Assembly: GCA_934122085.1 (NCBI GenBank)
Contig: CAKOVS010000001.1
Span: 62,001-126,000 of the forward strand
Direction of reading: 5' to 3'
DNA: 64,000 nucleotides
DNA from: an uncultured Clostridia bacterium
Lineage (GTDB): Bacteria; Bacillota; Clostridia; TANB77; CAG-508
Position numbers and translations under genes: made by a program. The notes beneath the pieces are model-generated. The model was given only the letters and a program-made list of their open reading frames with translations, was not told where the DNA came from and ran no database searches. Positions 53,279-62,488 of this stretch are shown here, in pieces. The stretch's first letter is position 1. Each line of letters opens with the position of its first letter.

Positions 53279-53314
53279 AAAAATAGAGAATTGACAAATG
53301 TCAGTTCTCTATTT
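53279..53314 (-). terminator. Terminator of the LRR-cohesin-SLH gene
   Basis: Minus strand stem with AAATAGAGAA/TTCTCTATTT arms and inner TGACA/TGTCA, then a run of T. It lies 42 bp after the stop codon. Confidence 0.75.
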
Positions 53315-53355
53315 AAATTTTATGTAATATAATTATATTCTTTTATAAAAATATT

Positions 53356-55842
53356 TTATTTCACATTAATAAAATATTTATACAGCATTGATGCAACTTC
53401 TGCCCTCGTAGCTGTTCCCTGTGGATTTAATGTTTTTTCGGTTTCATTACCTGTAATTATTCCTGTTGCTATTGCCCAATTCATTCCCCATTTAGCAAAT
53501 TTTGATATCTTATTAGAATCTTTAAATTTTGATAAGTCTGCTATTATAGATTTATATTTTCCTTTATATCTACAATAATTATTTAAAATTACTGCTAATT
53601 GTTCTCTTGTTATTGGGTCATTAGGTCCAAACTTTCCATTAACATATCCACTTACTATATTATTTGCAGTTGCCCATTTTACTGCAACATAGTAATATGC
53701 ACTTGTATCTTTAATATCTAAAAATTTACTAGTTCCTGCTTGATATGGTTGTCCTTCCATTCTATGTAATATTGTTACCAACATTGCTCTTGTTAACTTA
53801 TCATTTGGTGCAAATGTTGTATCATTTATTCCTAATATTATTTTATTTTTATAGCAATGTACTACTGCACTATAAAACCAATCATATTTTGATACATCTT
53901 TATATTTAAAATTTTCAATTATATGTACTTTTCCTTGTTCTATTTCATATGGAATCATATTTCCATTCTCACCTTTTAATTCAATACAATTTAATATCAA
54001 ACTAACATCATTTCCTGGTTCAGCAATAACTTTAAATTCAATATTAAATAAATTTTCTTTCTTTTCTGTTATTGCTATATTTTCCATATCTGGATTATAT
54101 TGAACTAGAACTGTTGCATTTTTTTTATTATGAATTCCATAAAATTTTCCGCCTTCTTGTTTTAATATTTCACCTTCGTTTATATTTATATATTCTAGTT
54201 TTGATTTATCATATTCTAGTTTAAAAGTAGCTGTTGAAAAATTTGAAACTCCTATTATGTCTATACCTATTATTACTTTTTCTTCCTTTATCGCAGTTAT
54301 TGATGATACTCTGAAATTAGTTTTTTCTGTTCCTATTACTTTATAATTTATTTTGTTCTGTTTCAAATACTGACAAAGCAACTTATATTCTAATTTTGCA
54401 TATACTACTAAATTTTCATTTCTAGAAGAATCATCAAATATTTTTCCAGTTATCTCAACTATATCACCATTAAATATTACTTTTGATAATTTTTCACAAT
54501 CTCCAAAAGCTAATTCGCCTATTTTTTTTACGCTACTTGGAATTATTATTTCTGTTAATTCTGGACAATGATAAAATGCACAATCTGATATTGTTTCTAC
54601 TGTTTCTGGTAAAATTATATTTTTTAAATTCGTACATGAGCTCATTGCACTAGCTCCTATTTTAGATACTCCATTAGATATATTTATACTTGTTACTTCT
54701 TTTGCATCAAAAAATGCCGCATCTGATATATTTGTAACACCTTCTGGTATTATTACATCTCCTTTACAAGTTGTTCCGTCTATTAAAATATGATTAATAA
54801 TTACTAAAGGATTTTCTTTTCTCTTATTCTCCAACCATTTTGTATTTAAAAATGCTTTTTCTTCTATAACTGTAACACTTTCTGGTATGTCTATTTTTTC
54901 TATATTGATACAATTAGCAAACATTCCAATTTTTATCTCTTTTAAATCATTTGGAAGATTTATTTCTTTCAAATTAGTACAGCCATAAAATAGTCCTTTA
55001 CTATCAATATAATCTAAATTTTCTGGAATAGTTACCTTTTTTAAGGATATTACATTACTAAAAGCATATGAAGAAATTGCCTTTATGTTTTCAGGAATAA
55101 TTAATTCACTTTCTGTATAAGATGTCCCATCTATAAGTATATCATATATTACAACTAATGAATTTTGTAACTTTTGTTTTTCAATCCATCTTGTATTCTC
55201 AAAAGCTCTTCCTCCTATATAAGTTATTGTTTCAGAAAATTCTATTGTTCGTAAATTTTCACAATCTTTAAAAGCACATTCACCTATTTTATTTGCACTA
55301 GATATATTAATCTTTTCTAATGAACTACAATTATAAAATGCATCTTGCCCAATATTTTTAACACTTCCTTTTATTTCAACATCCTCTAGGTTTGAGCACT
55401 GATAAAAACATGAATTTCCTATAATATCTAAATTTCCATTTATTACAACTGATTTCATTTTTTTATCTTTATAAAAAACTCCATAGCCTAAATCTGTAAC
55501 ACTTTCTGGAATAACTATACTTTCCAAATCTTCGCATTCTGCAAATGCTCTATTTCCAATGCTTACTACATTCTTTCCTATATAAGCAACCCTTATGGCT
55601 GTATTCTCAAATGCATAATCGGCTATTTTAGTAACTTTATGTCCATCTATTTGATCTGGAATGGAAACAATATAAAGTAATGCTGCTCTATCTGGAATTA
55701 CTCTTTTTATCGTAACTTCATCATTTTCTAGTATATATGTATAATCTACATGTTTTTTTTCAATTTCATCTGCATTTACTTTTATTCCTATTAAAATTAT
55801 GCAACACATCAGTAATACGATGATTAACAATTTTCTTCTCAT
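53356..55842 (-). CDS. SLH-anchored BspA-like LRR protein with a cohesin-type domain
   Basis: 828 residues from the ATG at 55842, chosen because the AAAGGA site suits it and the upstream TTG at 55863 overlaps that site. After a signal peptide come LRR_5 (BspA/TpLRR) repeats at about 60-490. Residues about 508-644 form a cohesin-type beta sandwich (VIIGIDIIGVSNFSTATFKLEYDKSKLEY, then LFNIEFKVIAEPGNDVSLIL). Three SLH repeats follow to the end. Cohesins bind dockerins, so this could be a wall-anchored receptor for the dockerin hydrolase at 16041-19061. A shared 20-bp element (55886-55905) links its upstream region with the cps operon. Cohesin typing is by pattern only. Confidence 0.8.
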   Translation of the reverse strand: MRRKLLIIVLLMCCIILIGIKVNADEIEKKHVDYTYILENDEVTIKRVIPDRAALLYIVSIPDQIDGHKVTKIADYAFENTAIRVAYIGKNVVSIGNRAFAECEDLESIVIPESVTDLGYGVFYKDKKMKSVVINGNLDIIGNSCFYQCSNLEDVEIKGSVKNIGQDAFYNCSSLEKINISSANKIGECAFKDCENLRTIEFSETITYIGGRAFENTRWIEKQKLQNSLVVIYDILIDGTSYTESELIIPENIKAISSYAFSNVISLKKVTIPENLDYIDSKGLFYGCTNLKEINLPNDLKEIKIGMFANCINIEKIDIPESVTVIEEKAFLNTKWLENKRKENPLVIINHILIDGTTCKGDVIIPEGVTNISDAAFFDAKEVTSINISNGVSKIGASAMSSCTNLKNIILPETVETISDCAFYHCPELTEIIIPSSVKKIGELAFGDCEKLSKVIFNGDIVEITGKIFDDSSRNENLVVYAKLEYKLLCQYLKQNKINYKVIGTEKTNFRVSSITAIKEEKVIIGIDIIGVSNFSTATFKLEYDKSKLEYININEGEILKQEGGKFYGIHNKKNATVLVQYNPDMENIAITEKKENLFNIEFKVIAEPGNDVSLILNCIELKGENGNMIPYEIEQGKVHIIENFKYKDVSKYDWFYSAVVHCYKNKIILGINDTTFAPNDKLTRAMLVTILHRMEGQPYQAGTSKFLDIKDTSAYYYVAVKWATANNIVSGYVNGKFGPNDPITREQLAVILNNYCRYKGKYKSIIADLSKFKDSNKISKFAKWGMNWAIATGIITGNETEKTLNPQGTATRAEVASMLYKYFINVK

Positions 55843-55921
55843 TTTATTTTTTTCCTTTCTCAAGGTACAAATTATGTTAAAAAAATATAATTATTTTTCA
55901 ACCTTTTCCTTCTTCTTTTTA

Positions 55922-56383
55922 TTAATATATTGTTCCATTATTTTTACTATATTCATTAAAAGCTTCTATACATTCATCTCTATCCATTTGTTTTAAATTT
56001 ATTAAATCTTTATTTTTTCCTTCAAGATATTTATAAATTATATCATCTCTAAAACCAATATTTCCAGCATCTTCTTTCGTACATCCATAATATACTTCTT
56101 TTATATTTGCCCAAATAATTGCAGATAAGCACATTGGACATGGTTCACATGATGTATATAAAATATAATTTGATAAATCATATGTCTTTAATTTTTTACA
56201 AGCTTCTCTTATAGTCGTTACTTCAGCATGTGCTGTTGGATCTAAATCACATAAAACTCTATTATTTCCTTCTGCTATTATATTTCCTTCTTTGTCTACT
56301 ATTACTGCCCCAAATGGTCCACCCTCATGTTTTCTACATCCATTTATTGACCTTTCTTTTGCTATTTTCATAAATTTGTTCAT
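55922..56383 (-). CDS. Guanine deaminase-like nucleoside/nucleobase deaminase
   Basis: About 153 residues from the ATG at 56383; GGAG lies 11 bases upstream and overlaps an alternative GTG. Zinc and catalytic motifs of the cytidine deaminase superfamily are present: DPTAHAEVTTIREAC (His and catalytic Glu) and LYTSCEPCPMC (two Cys ligands). The length, the FRDD-x-IY segment and the C-terminal GTIY resemble B. subtilis GuaD, which converts guanine to xanthine. TadA-type tRNA deaminase is less likely given that C-terminus. It stands alone between the SLH gene and pyruvate kinase. Confidence 0.85.
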   Translation of the reverse strand: MNKFMKIAKERSINGCRKHEGGPFGAVIVDKEGNIIAEGNNRVLCDLDPTAHAEVTTIREACKKLKTYDLSNYILYTSCEPCPMCLSAIIWANIKEVYYGCTKEDAGNIGFRDDIIYKYLEGKNKDLINLKQMDRDECIEAFNEYSKNNGTIY

Positions 56384-56478
56384 AATTAATTTCACTCCTT
56401 CATTTTAGATTCTTCTTGCCAAATTTGATTTTTTAACTAAAAAAAGCTCAAAATCAGCAACAATTAATATAAAGAAAA

Positions 56479-56525
56479 ATACTAGATATAAAATAAACCT
56501 TGTAAGTTTCTTCTACATCTAGTAT
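56479..56525 (-). terminator. Terminator of pyruvate kinase
   Basis: Minus strand stem ATACTAGAT/ATCTAGTAT (56525-56517 with 56487-56479), a loop of about 29 nt and a T-rich tail, 17 bp after the stop. Confidence 0.6.
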
Positions 56526-56541
56526 ATTCCTTTATATAAGA

Positions 56542-57978
56542 TTAGTCAATTCTTAAAATTCCGCCAATCACTTTTTTTGTAATTCCACTTGAAAATGTTT
56601 TTGCTCCACCTGATAGAACAACAACATCACCTTTTTCAAGTATTTCTTTGTTCTTTAATTTTTCAATTCCTTTATCAATTGTTTCTTCGATTGTAGCACC
56701 TGCTTCTACATAGATTGGTGTTACATTCCAAGCTAATGCTAATTGATGGAATGTTCTCTTATTATCTGTTATTGCTAAGATTGGGCATCCTGCTCCTAAT
56801 CCTGCTAATTTTCTTACAGAATCACCTGTATGTGTATATGTCACAATAGCGTCTGCATTCATATTTTTAGCTGTAACACATGCTGAATATGCAATTTTTG
56901 TTACATCATTTGATAAGTCAAGATCTTCATTATTTGAGAATCTCTTCCAGTAATGTATTTCTGGTTCAACTCTGTTAGCAATTTTAACCATTGTTTTAAC
57001 ACATTCAACTGGGTAATCACCTTGGGCACATTCTCCTGAAAGCATTATAGCACTTGTTCTATCATAAATAGCATTTGCTACGTCACTTGCTTCAGCTCTT
57101 GTTGGTAATGGTTGATGTGTCATTGATTCTAACATTTGAGTAGCTGTTATTGCTGGTTTGCATAATTTATTAGATGTTCTTATTATTCTCTTTTGAACAA
57201 CTGGTGGTTCTGTAAAGTCTGTTTCTGTAGCCATATCACCACGAGCTATCATTTGAGCATCTGCTTCTTCAAGAATAGCATCTAAGTTTGATAAACCTTC
57301 AACATTTTCGATTTTTGTTATTATTTGGATATCTTTTCCACCATTTTCGTCTAATACTTTTCTAACATTTCTTATATCTTCTAAGTTTCTTGCAAATGAA
57401 ATTGCAACAAAATCATAATCATGTTCACAAGCTGCTTTTAAGTCTGCGATATCTTTTTCAGCTAGACCTGGTAATCTAATTACTGTTCCAGGTAAATTCA
57501 TAGTTTTTCTGCTTCCTAATCCATTTCCATGAACAACTGTTGTAACTATGTCTTTTCCAACAACTTCGTCAACTTTTAATTCTATTGCACCATCATCAAT
57601 TAAAATCTTTGTTCCTGGTTTTACATCTTTATATAATTCTTTGTATGTTACAGAAACTTTTTCTTCATCACCAGTAATGTCTTCATTAACTAATGTGAAT
57701 TTTTGTCCATCTTTTAATTGAATTTTTGTATTTTTACCAGTATATAACATACCTGTTCTTATTTCAGGTCCTTTCATATCTAGTAATAAAGCAATTGGTA
57801 AATCTAATTTTTCTCTTAATTCAGCAATTTTTAGAGATTTTTCAGATTGTTCATCCCAACTACCATGAGAATAATTTATTCTGCATACGTTTAATCCAGC
57901 ATCAAATAATTCTTCTAATTTATTTTCACTTGCAGGTCCTATTGTTCCTACTATTTTAGTTTTTCTTAAACTTTTCAC
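56542..57978 (-). CDS. pyk: Pyruvate kinase
   Basis: 478 residues, full length for the form without the extra C-terminal PEP-utiliser domain. It converts phosphoenolpyruvate and ADP to pyruvate and ATP in glycolysis. Conserved parts include KTKIVGTIGPAS at the N-terminus, CRINYSHG, MKGPEIRTG, ITKIENVEGL, the ARGDMATE metal/substrate site and KPAITATQMLESM. The start is GTG with GGAGG eight bases upstream. The gene follows L32 behind a terminator hairpin; a clear promoter was not identified. Confidence 0.96.
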   Translation of the reverse strand: MKSLRKTKIVGTIGPASENKLEELFDAGLNVCRINYSHGSWDEQSEKSLKIAELREKLDLPIALLLDMKGPEIRTGMLYTGKNTKIQLKDGQKFTLVNEDITGDEEKVSVTYKELYKDVKPGTKILIDDGAIELKVDEVVGKDIVTTVVHGNGLGSRKTMNLPGTVIRLPGLAEKDIADLKAACEHDYDFVAISFARNLEDIRNVRKVLDENGGKDIQIITKIENVEGLSNLDAILEEADAQMIARGDMATETDFTEPPVVQKRIIRTSNKLCKPAITATQMLESMTHQPLPTRAEASDVANAIYDRTSAIMLSGECAQGDYPVECVKTMVKIANRVEPEIHYWKRFSNNEDLDLSNDVTKIAYSACVTAKNMNADAIVTYTHTGDSVRKLAGLGAGCPILAITDNKRTFHQLALAWNVTPIYVEAGATIEETIDKGIEKLKNKEILEKGDVVVLSGGAKTFSSGITKKVIGGILRID

Positions 57979-58046
57979 TTTAATATCCTCCTTTAATTAG
58001 TATGTCGTAAAGTATAAATTTTAATTCATTTTTTCTACACGACAAA

Positions 58047-58063
58047 AACACCTAAATGGTGTT
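58047..58063 (-). terminator. Terminator after L32
   Basis: Minus strand AACACC, loop ATTTA, GGTGTT followed by TTT, between L32 and pyruvate kinase. The short T-run suggests partial termination. Confidence 0.55.
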
Positions 58064-58074
58064 CTGCCTATTTA

Positions 58075-58260
58075 CTAATTCTCTTCTTTTTTTGCAACTA
58101 CTTCTTTTCCATCATAATATCCACAATTTGGGCATACTCTATGTGGCATTACTGGTTCATGACAATGTGGGCAAGTAGCAAATTTTGGTGCTTCTACTTT
58201 CCATGTTGATCTTTTTGAGTGTGTTCTAGCTTTTGACCATCTTCTTTTTGGTTGTGCCAT
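58075..58260 (-). CDS. rpmF: 50S ribosomal protein L32
   Basis: 61 residues. The basic start AQPKRRWSKARTHSKRSTW and two CxxC pairs (CPHC and CPNC) show the zinc-binding form of L32. In many Bacillota this gene lies beside plsX/fabH; here it follows secY, an unusual place, with a 68-bp gap. Ribosome site AGGAGGG precedes the start. Confidence 0.95.
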   Translation of the reverse strand: MAQPKRRWSKARTHSKRSTWKVEAPKFATCPHCHEPVMPHRVCPNCGYYDGKEVVAKKEEN

Positions 58261-58328
58261 CTTAATCCCTCCTAAATTTTATATCTCTTGAGACAGAATT
58301 TAATTATTCCGTCTCATTTACTTTTATT

Positions 58329-59648
58329 TTATTCCAAGAAACCTTTATAATGTCTCATTACTAATTGAGATTCTAATTGTTGTACTGTTTCAAGAGCAAC
58401 ACCTACAACGATTAGTATTGATGTTCCACCAAATGAAACATTTAAGTTTGTAAATCTCAATAACATTGGAAGTATAGCAATTACTGCCAAGAATACTCCT
58501 CCAAATAATGTTAATTTTGATATTATTGAAGATAAATAATCTGTTGTTGGTTTTCCAGCTCTTATTCCTGGAATGAATCCACCATTTTTCTTAATATTGT
58601 TTGATACTTCTGCTGGATTGAATGTAGCATAAGTATAAAAATATGTGAATCCCAATATTAATAATAAATATACTATTGCATTTGCTAATGAATATCCCCA
58701 TCCAACACTTGATGATGATGTGGCAATAGAAAATTTATATACCCCTGACCAAAATCCTGTTAATGTTGATACATCTTTTACAAATATAGATATTATCATT
58801 GCTGGAAATGTCATAAATGATGAAGCGAAAATTACTGGCATTACACCTGCCATAGCAAGTTTCAAAGGAATATGTGTTCCTTGAGCTCCTACCATTTTTC
58901 TTCCAACTACTTTTTTTGAATATTGCACTGGAACTCTTCTTTCAGCATCTTGTACAAATACAACTCCTGCAACTAACAATAATGCTCCAATTATAACTCC
59001 TAATGCTGTAATTAATCCTGTAGTACTAAATCCTGTGCTTGTAAATATCATACTCCAAATCTTTGTTATTCCAGATGGAAGACCTGAAATAATTCCTATG
59101 AAGATTATTATTGATATTCCGTTTCCAATACCTTTACTTGTGATTTGTTCTCCTAACCACATTAGTAAAGATGTTCCTGCAACTAATGATGATACAACTA
59201 GTATTCCAGTTAACCATCCTGCATTTATAAATACTCCAGAAGATCTGTATCCTAAATAGATTCCAATTGCTTCAATTAATGCTAAAATAATTGTTATTAT
59301 TTTAGTTAATCTATTCATTACTTTTCTTCCTTCTTCTCCACCTTCTTTAGCCATTCTCTCTAATGAAGGTATTACCATTGCCAATAATTGAACAACGATT
59401 GATGAAGTTATGTAAGGACTTATTGACATAGCAAAAATTGAAAATCTAGAAAATGCTCCTCCTGAAATTATATCTATAAATCCTGCAAAACCATTATTTG
59501 AAGTCATAGCTTCATTTAATACTATAGTATTAACTCCTGGTACAGTTATATAACATCCTAGTCTAAATAATATTATTAATACTAAAGTGTACCATAATCT
59601 TTTTCTTACATCTGGTGTTTTTAAAGCGTTTTTTATCGTTTTAAACAA
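58329..59648 (-). CDS. secY: Preprotein translocase subunit SecY
   Basis: 439 residues with ten membrane helices, the protein-conducting channel of the Sec system. Typical blocks are RLGCYITVPGV, LGIMPYITSSIVVQLL-like SISPYITSSIVVQLLA, GIGNGISIIIFIGI and NPAEVSNNIKKNGGFIPGIRAGKPT. The start is TTG, directly after the L15 stop (TAGTTG), with its ribosome site inside the end of the L15 gene, so translation is coupled. It exports the SLH, LPXTG and dockerin proteins encoded in this window. Confidence 0.96.
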   Translation of the reverse strand: MFKTIKNALKTPDVRKRLWYTLVLIILFRLGCYITVPGVNTIVLNEAMTSNNGFAGFIDIISGGAFSRFSIFAMSISPYITSSIVVQLLAMVIPSLERMAKEGGEEGRKVMNRLTKIITIILALIEAIGIYLGYRSSGVFINAGWLTGILVVSSLVAGTSLLMWLGEQITSKGIGNGISIIIFIGIISGLPSGITKIWSMIFTSTGFSTTGLITALGVIIGALLLVAGVVFVQDAERRVPVQYSKKVVGRKMVGAQGTHIPLKLAMAGVMPVIFASSFMTFPAMIISIFVKDVSTLTGFWSGVYKFSIATSSSSVGWGYSLANAIVYLLLILGFTYFYTYATFNPAEVSNNIKKNGGFIPGIRAGKPTTDYLSSIISKLTLFGGVFLAVIAILPMLLRFTNLNVSFGGTSILIVVGVALETVQQLESQLVMRHYKGFLE

Positions 59649-60092
59649 CTAAATCACCTCTGTCTTTCCGCCTAGGGCTTCTATTGTTTCTTTTGCTTTA
59701 GCAGTAAATCTTACAGCTTTTACATTAAGCTTTTTGTCTAATTTACCTGTAGCTAAAACTACTATACCATCATTTATTTTTCCTATTATTCCTTCTTCTA
59801 ATAAGCTTTCTGCTGTTACATCTGTAGCTTTTGATTTATTTAACATTGTTAATGTTACTTCTGTGTAGTTGTTAGCATGAATGTTTGTGAATCCTCTTTT
59901 TGGTAAACGTCTATATAATGGTGTTTGTCCACCTTCAAATCCACGTCTTACTCCTCCACCACTTCTTGCTTTTTGTCCTTTATGTCCTTTTCCTGATGTT
60001 TTTCCAGTTCCAGAACCAATTCCACGTCCAACTCTCTTTCTTGCAACTTTTTCAGCAGCTGGTCTTAATTCTCCTAGCTTCATTTTTTGCAC
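59649..60092 (-). CDS. rplO: 50S ribosomal protein L15
   Basis: 147 residues, normal length. MKLGELRPA-type start, then the Gly/Arg-rich RVGRGIGSGTGKTSGKGHKGQKARSGG stretch and the PLYRRLPKRGF block. It directly precedes secY. The usual rpmD (L30) gene between S5 and L15 is absent: only 78 bp lie between the two. Confidence 0.96.
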   Translation of the reverse strand: MQKMKLGELRPAAEKVARKRVGRGIGSGTGKTSGKGHKGQKARSGGGVRRGFEGGQTPLYRRLPKRGFTNIHANNYTEVTLTMLNKSKATDVTAESLLEEGIIGKINDGIVVLATGKLDKKLNVKAVRFTAKAKETIEALGGKTEVI

Positions 60093-60170
60093 CTCCCTGT
60101 TTTTAACTTTAGTGTTGATTTATAGTCAAACCTGCTAAGTTTGATTTTAACAAGTTTGCTATACCAACAA

Positions 60171-60662
60171 TTATAAAATATCTTCTACTTTTTTATTTCT
60201 CTTTTTAGCAACTTGTTCAATAGTTCTCATGTTCTTTAAACCTTCAAGTGTTGCATATACAACGTTTCTTGGATTGTTTGTTCCAAGAACTTTTGTACGA
60301 ACATCTTTGTATCCTGCAAGTTCAAGTACTGGTCTTACACTTCCTCCAGTAATAAGTCCTGTACCAACAGCAGCTGGTTTTAAGATAACTTTGGCACTAC
60401 CAAATTCTCCAACGAATTCATGAGGTATTGTTGTTCCAACGATAGGAACTTCTATTAAATTCTTCTTTGCTTCTTGAATAGCTTTTTTAATAGCATCTGG
60501 TACTTCAGCAGCTTTACCATTTCCAATTCCTACATGTCCTGCTCCATCTCCTACGATAACAACAGCACTGAATCTGAATGTTCTACCACCTTTTACAACT
60601 TTTGCTACTCTGTTTATAGCTACTACTTTTTCTTTTAACTCTGGCATTTTGTTTTCTTCCAT
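60171..60662 (-). CDS. rpsE: 30S ribosomal protein S5
   Basis: 163 residues. Double-stranded RNA-binding part LKEKVVAINRVAKVVKGGRTFRFSAVVIVGDGAGHVGIGNGKAAEVPDAIKKA and the C-terminal half with ATLEGLKNMRT are standard. S5 helps decoding accuracy. AAGGAGGG lies about 14 bases upstream of the start, a rather long spacing. Confidence 0.96.
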   Translation of the reverse strand: MEENKMPELKEKVVAINRVAKVVKGGRTFRFSAVVIVGDGAGHVGIGNGKAAEVPDAIKKAIQEAKKNLIEVPIVGTTIPHEFVGEFGSAKVILKPAAVGTGLITGGSVRPVLELAGYKDVRTKVLGTNNPRNVVYATLEGLKNMRTIEQVAKKRNKKVEDIL

Positions 60663-60734
60663 AGGTTTTGTTTTTCCCTCCTTTTTAGTTTAGGTTAATG
60701 TATCTATCTTTAAACCTTTATATATATTATAGAA

Positions 60735-61094
60735 TTAGAACTCAAGTCCACCTTCTCTTGCAGCTTCTGCTAATGATTTTACAACACCATGGTAAATGTA
60801 TCCACTACGATCAAATACAACTGTTGTTATTTTTTTATCAGCTGCTCTTTTAGCAATTAAAGTTCCAACTTCTTTAGCTGCTTCTACATTTGATTTTTTT
60901 GTTTTTACTTCTTTATCTAATGTTGAAGCAGAAACTATTGTATTTCCAGCAACATCATCAATGATTTGTGCATATATATTTGTATTACTTCTAAATACGC
61001 ATAATCTTGGTCTTTCTGCTGTTCCAGAAATTTTATTTCTTACTCTTGCATGTCTTCTTGCTCTTTCTAATTGTCTATTTGTTTTACTAACCAT
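60735..61094 (-). CDS. rplR: 50S ribosomal protein L18
   Basis: 119 residues. Typical blocks are RRHARVRNKISGTAERPRLCVFRSNTNIYAQIIDD and, at the end, VVFDRSGYIYHGVVKSLAEAAREGGL. L18 binds 5S rRNA with L5 and L25. It follows L6 by 48 bp in the usual spc order. Confidence 0.96.
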   Translation of the reverse strand: MVSKTNRQLERARRHARVRNKISGTAERPRLCVFRSNTNIYAQIIDDVAGNTIVSASTLDKEVKTKKSNVEAAKEVGTLIAKRAADKKITTVVFDRSGYIYHGVVKSLAEAAREGGLEF

Positions 61095-61142
61095 TTTCTA
61101 ACTCCTTTCCTTATATCTTCAAGGAATATAACTTTTTATTTA

Positions 61143-61679
61143 TTATTTACCTGTTTTTCCTTCTTTACGTCTAATAACTTCTTCAGCATATTTGATACCT
61201 TTTCCTCTATATACTTCTGGTGGTCTCTTTGTTCTGATATCAGCTGCTGTTTGACCAACTAATTCTTTATCAATTCCTTTTACTATGATAGTATTTGGAT
61301 TTGGAACATCAAAAGATATTCCTTCTGGTGCTTTGAATATTACTGGATGAGAATATCCTAATGTTAAGTTTAAGTCTGCACCTTGTTTTGCAGCTCTATA
61401 ACCAACACCATTTATTTGTAATTCTCTTGTAAACTCATGTTCAACACCATGAATCATATTATTAATTAAAGTTCTTGTTAATCCATGTAAACTTCTATTT
61501 AAAGCTTCGTCATTTGGTCTTGTAACTTTAACTTCATTATTTTCAACTGTTACAGAAATATTTTTATGTATTTCTCTTTCTAATGTACCTTTTGGTCCTT
61601 TTACTGTTACTTTATGATCATTAACAGTTACTTCAACACCAGCTGGTACTGTAATAGCTTTTTTACCTATTCTTGACAT
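61143..61679 (-). CDS. rplF: 50S ribosomal protein L6
   Basis: 178 residues. MSRIGKKAITVPAGVEV start and the conserved C-terminal KRPPEVYRGKGIKYAEEVIRRKEGK, which contacts the GTPase-associated region. Standard position between S8 and L18. Confidence 0.97.
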   Translation of the reverse strand: MSRIGKKAITVPAGVEVTVNDHKVTVKGPKGTLEREIHKNISVTVENNEVKVTRPNDEALNRSLHGLTRTLINNMIHGVEHEFTRELQINGVGYRAAKQGADLNLTLGYSHPVIFKAPEGISFDVPNPNTIIVKGIDKELVGQTAADIRTKRPPEVYRGKGIKYAEEVIRRKEGKTGK

Positions 61680-61778
61680 TTTTATTTTCCTCCTTTTTTG
61701 TAGGGCGTTCGCCTAACGTTAATTAGTTTATACTTTTTCGCATTTAGGTTAATTTTTCCCTTTGATAATTATTATTAA

Positions 61779-62177
61779 TTACCAAACATAAGCTAAAACT
61801 TCTCCACCCATTCCTGCTTCTCTAGCTTCTTTATCTGTTTTTAATCCTTTTGATGTAGAAATTATTGCTATACCTAAACCATTAAGTACTTTTGGTAATT
61901 CTTCTTTACCTGCATATACTCTTAATCCTGGTTTACTTATTCTCTTAATTCCATCGATTACTCTTGTACCTTTTTCATCATATTTTAAAGTTATTCTTAT
62001 GATTCCTTGGTTTTCATTACTAATAACTTCAAATGATTTGATATAACCTTCTCTAAATAAGATTTCAGCTATTGCTGTCTTCATTTTAGATGCTGGTACA
62101 TCAACTGTTTTATGTTTAGCACTGTTAGCATTTCTTATTCTTGTTAACATATCTGCTATTGGATCTGTAGTATTCAA
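61779..62177 (-). CDS. rpsH: 30S ribosomal protein S8
   Basis: 132 residues. DPIADMLTRIRNAN at the N-terminus and STSKGLKTDKEAREAGMGGEVLAYVW at the end are family hallmarks. S8 organises the central domain of 16S rRNA and represses its own operon in E. coli. Confidence 0.97.
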   Translation of the reverse strand: MNTTDPIADMLTRIRNANSAKHKTVDVPASKMKTAIAEILFREGYIKSFEVISNENQGIIRITLKYDEKGTRVIDGIKRISKPGLRVYAGKEELPKVLNGLGIAIISTSKGLKTDKEAREAGMGGEVLAYVW

Positions 62178-62280
62178 TTTACTTTCCTCCTTTTTTCTAT
62201 TATTTTATATGTGTTGTAAATGTTTATCATTCACATACTGATGACCGTAATTAGCTTAAGCCTAAAACAGCCTCAGCATT

Positions 62281-62466
62281 CTACCAACTTGCTTTTTTTA
62301 CACCTGGAATTTCACCCTTGTGTGCTAATTCTCTGAAACATACACGGCAAATTCCATATTTTCTTATATAAGCATGTGGTCTTCCACAAATTTTGCATCT
62401 GTTATATTCTCTTGTTGCATATTTTTGTGGTCTAGCTTGTTTTACTTTCAATGATTTTTTAGCCAT
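62281..62466 (-). CDS. rpsZ: 30S ribosomal protein S14, zinc type (type Z)
   Basis: 61 residues with the four zinc-binding cysteines in CKICGRPHAYIRKYGICRVC, the C+ form that is about 30 residues shorter than the zinc-free S14. Conserved end RELAHKGEIPGVKKASW. Normal place between L5 and S8. The 103-bp gap to S8 holds no gene. Confidence 0.97.
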   Translation of the reverse strand: MAKKSLKVKQARPQKYATREYNRCKICGRPHAYIRKYGICRVCFRELAHKGEIPGVKKASW

Positions 62467-62488
62467 TGTTATTTACTCCTCCTTAAAA

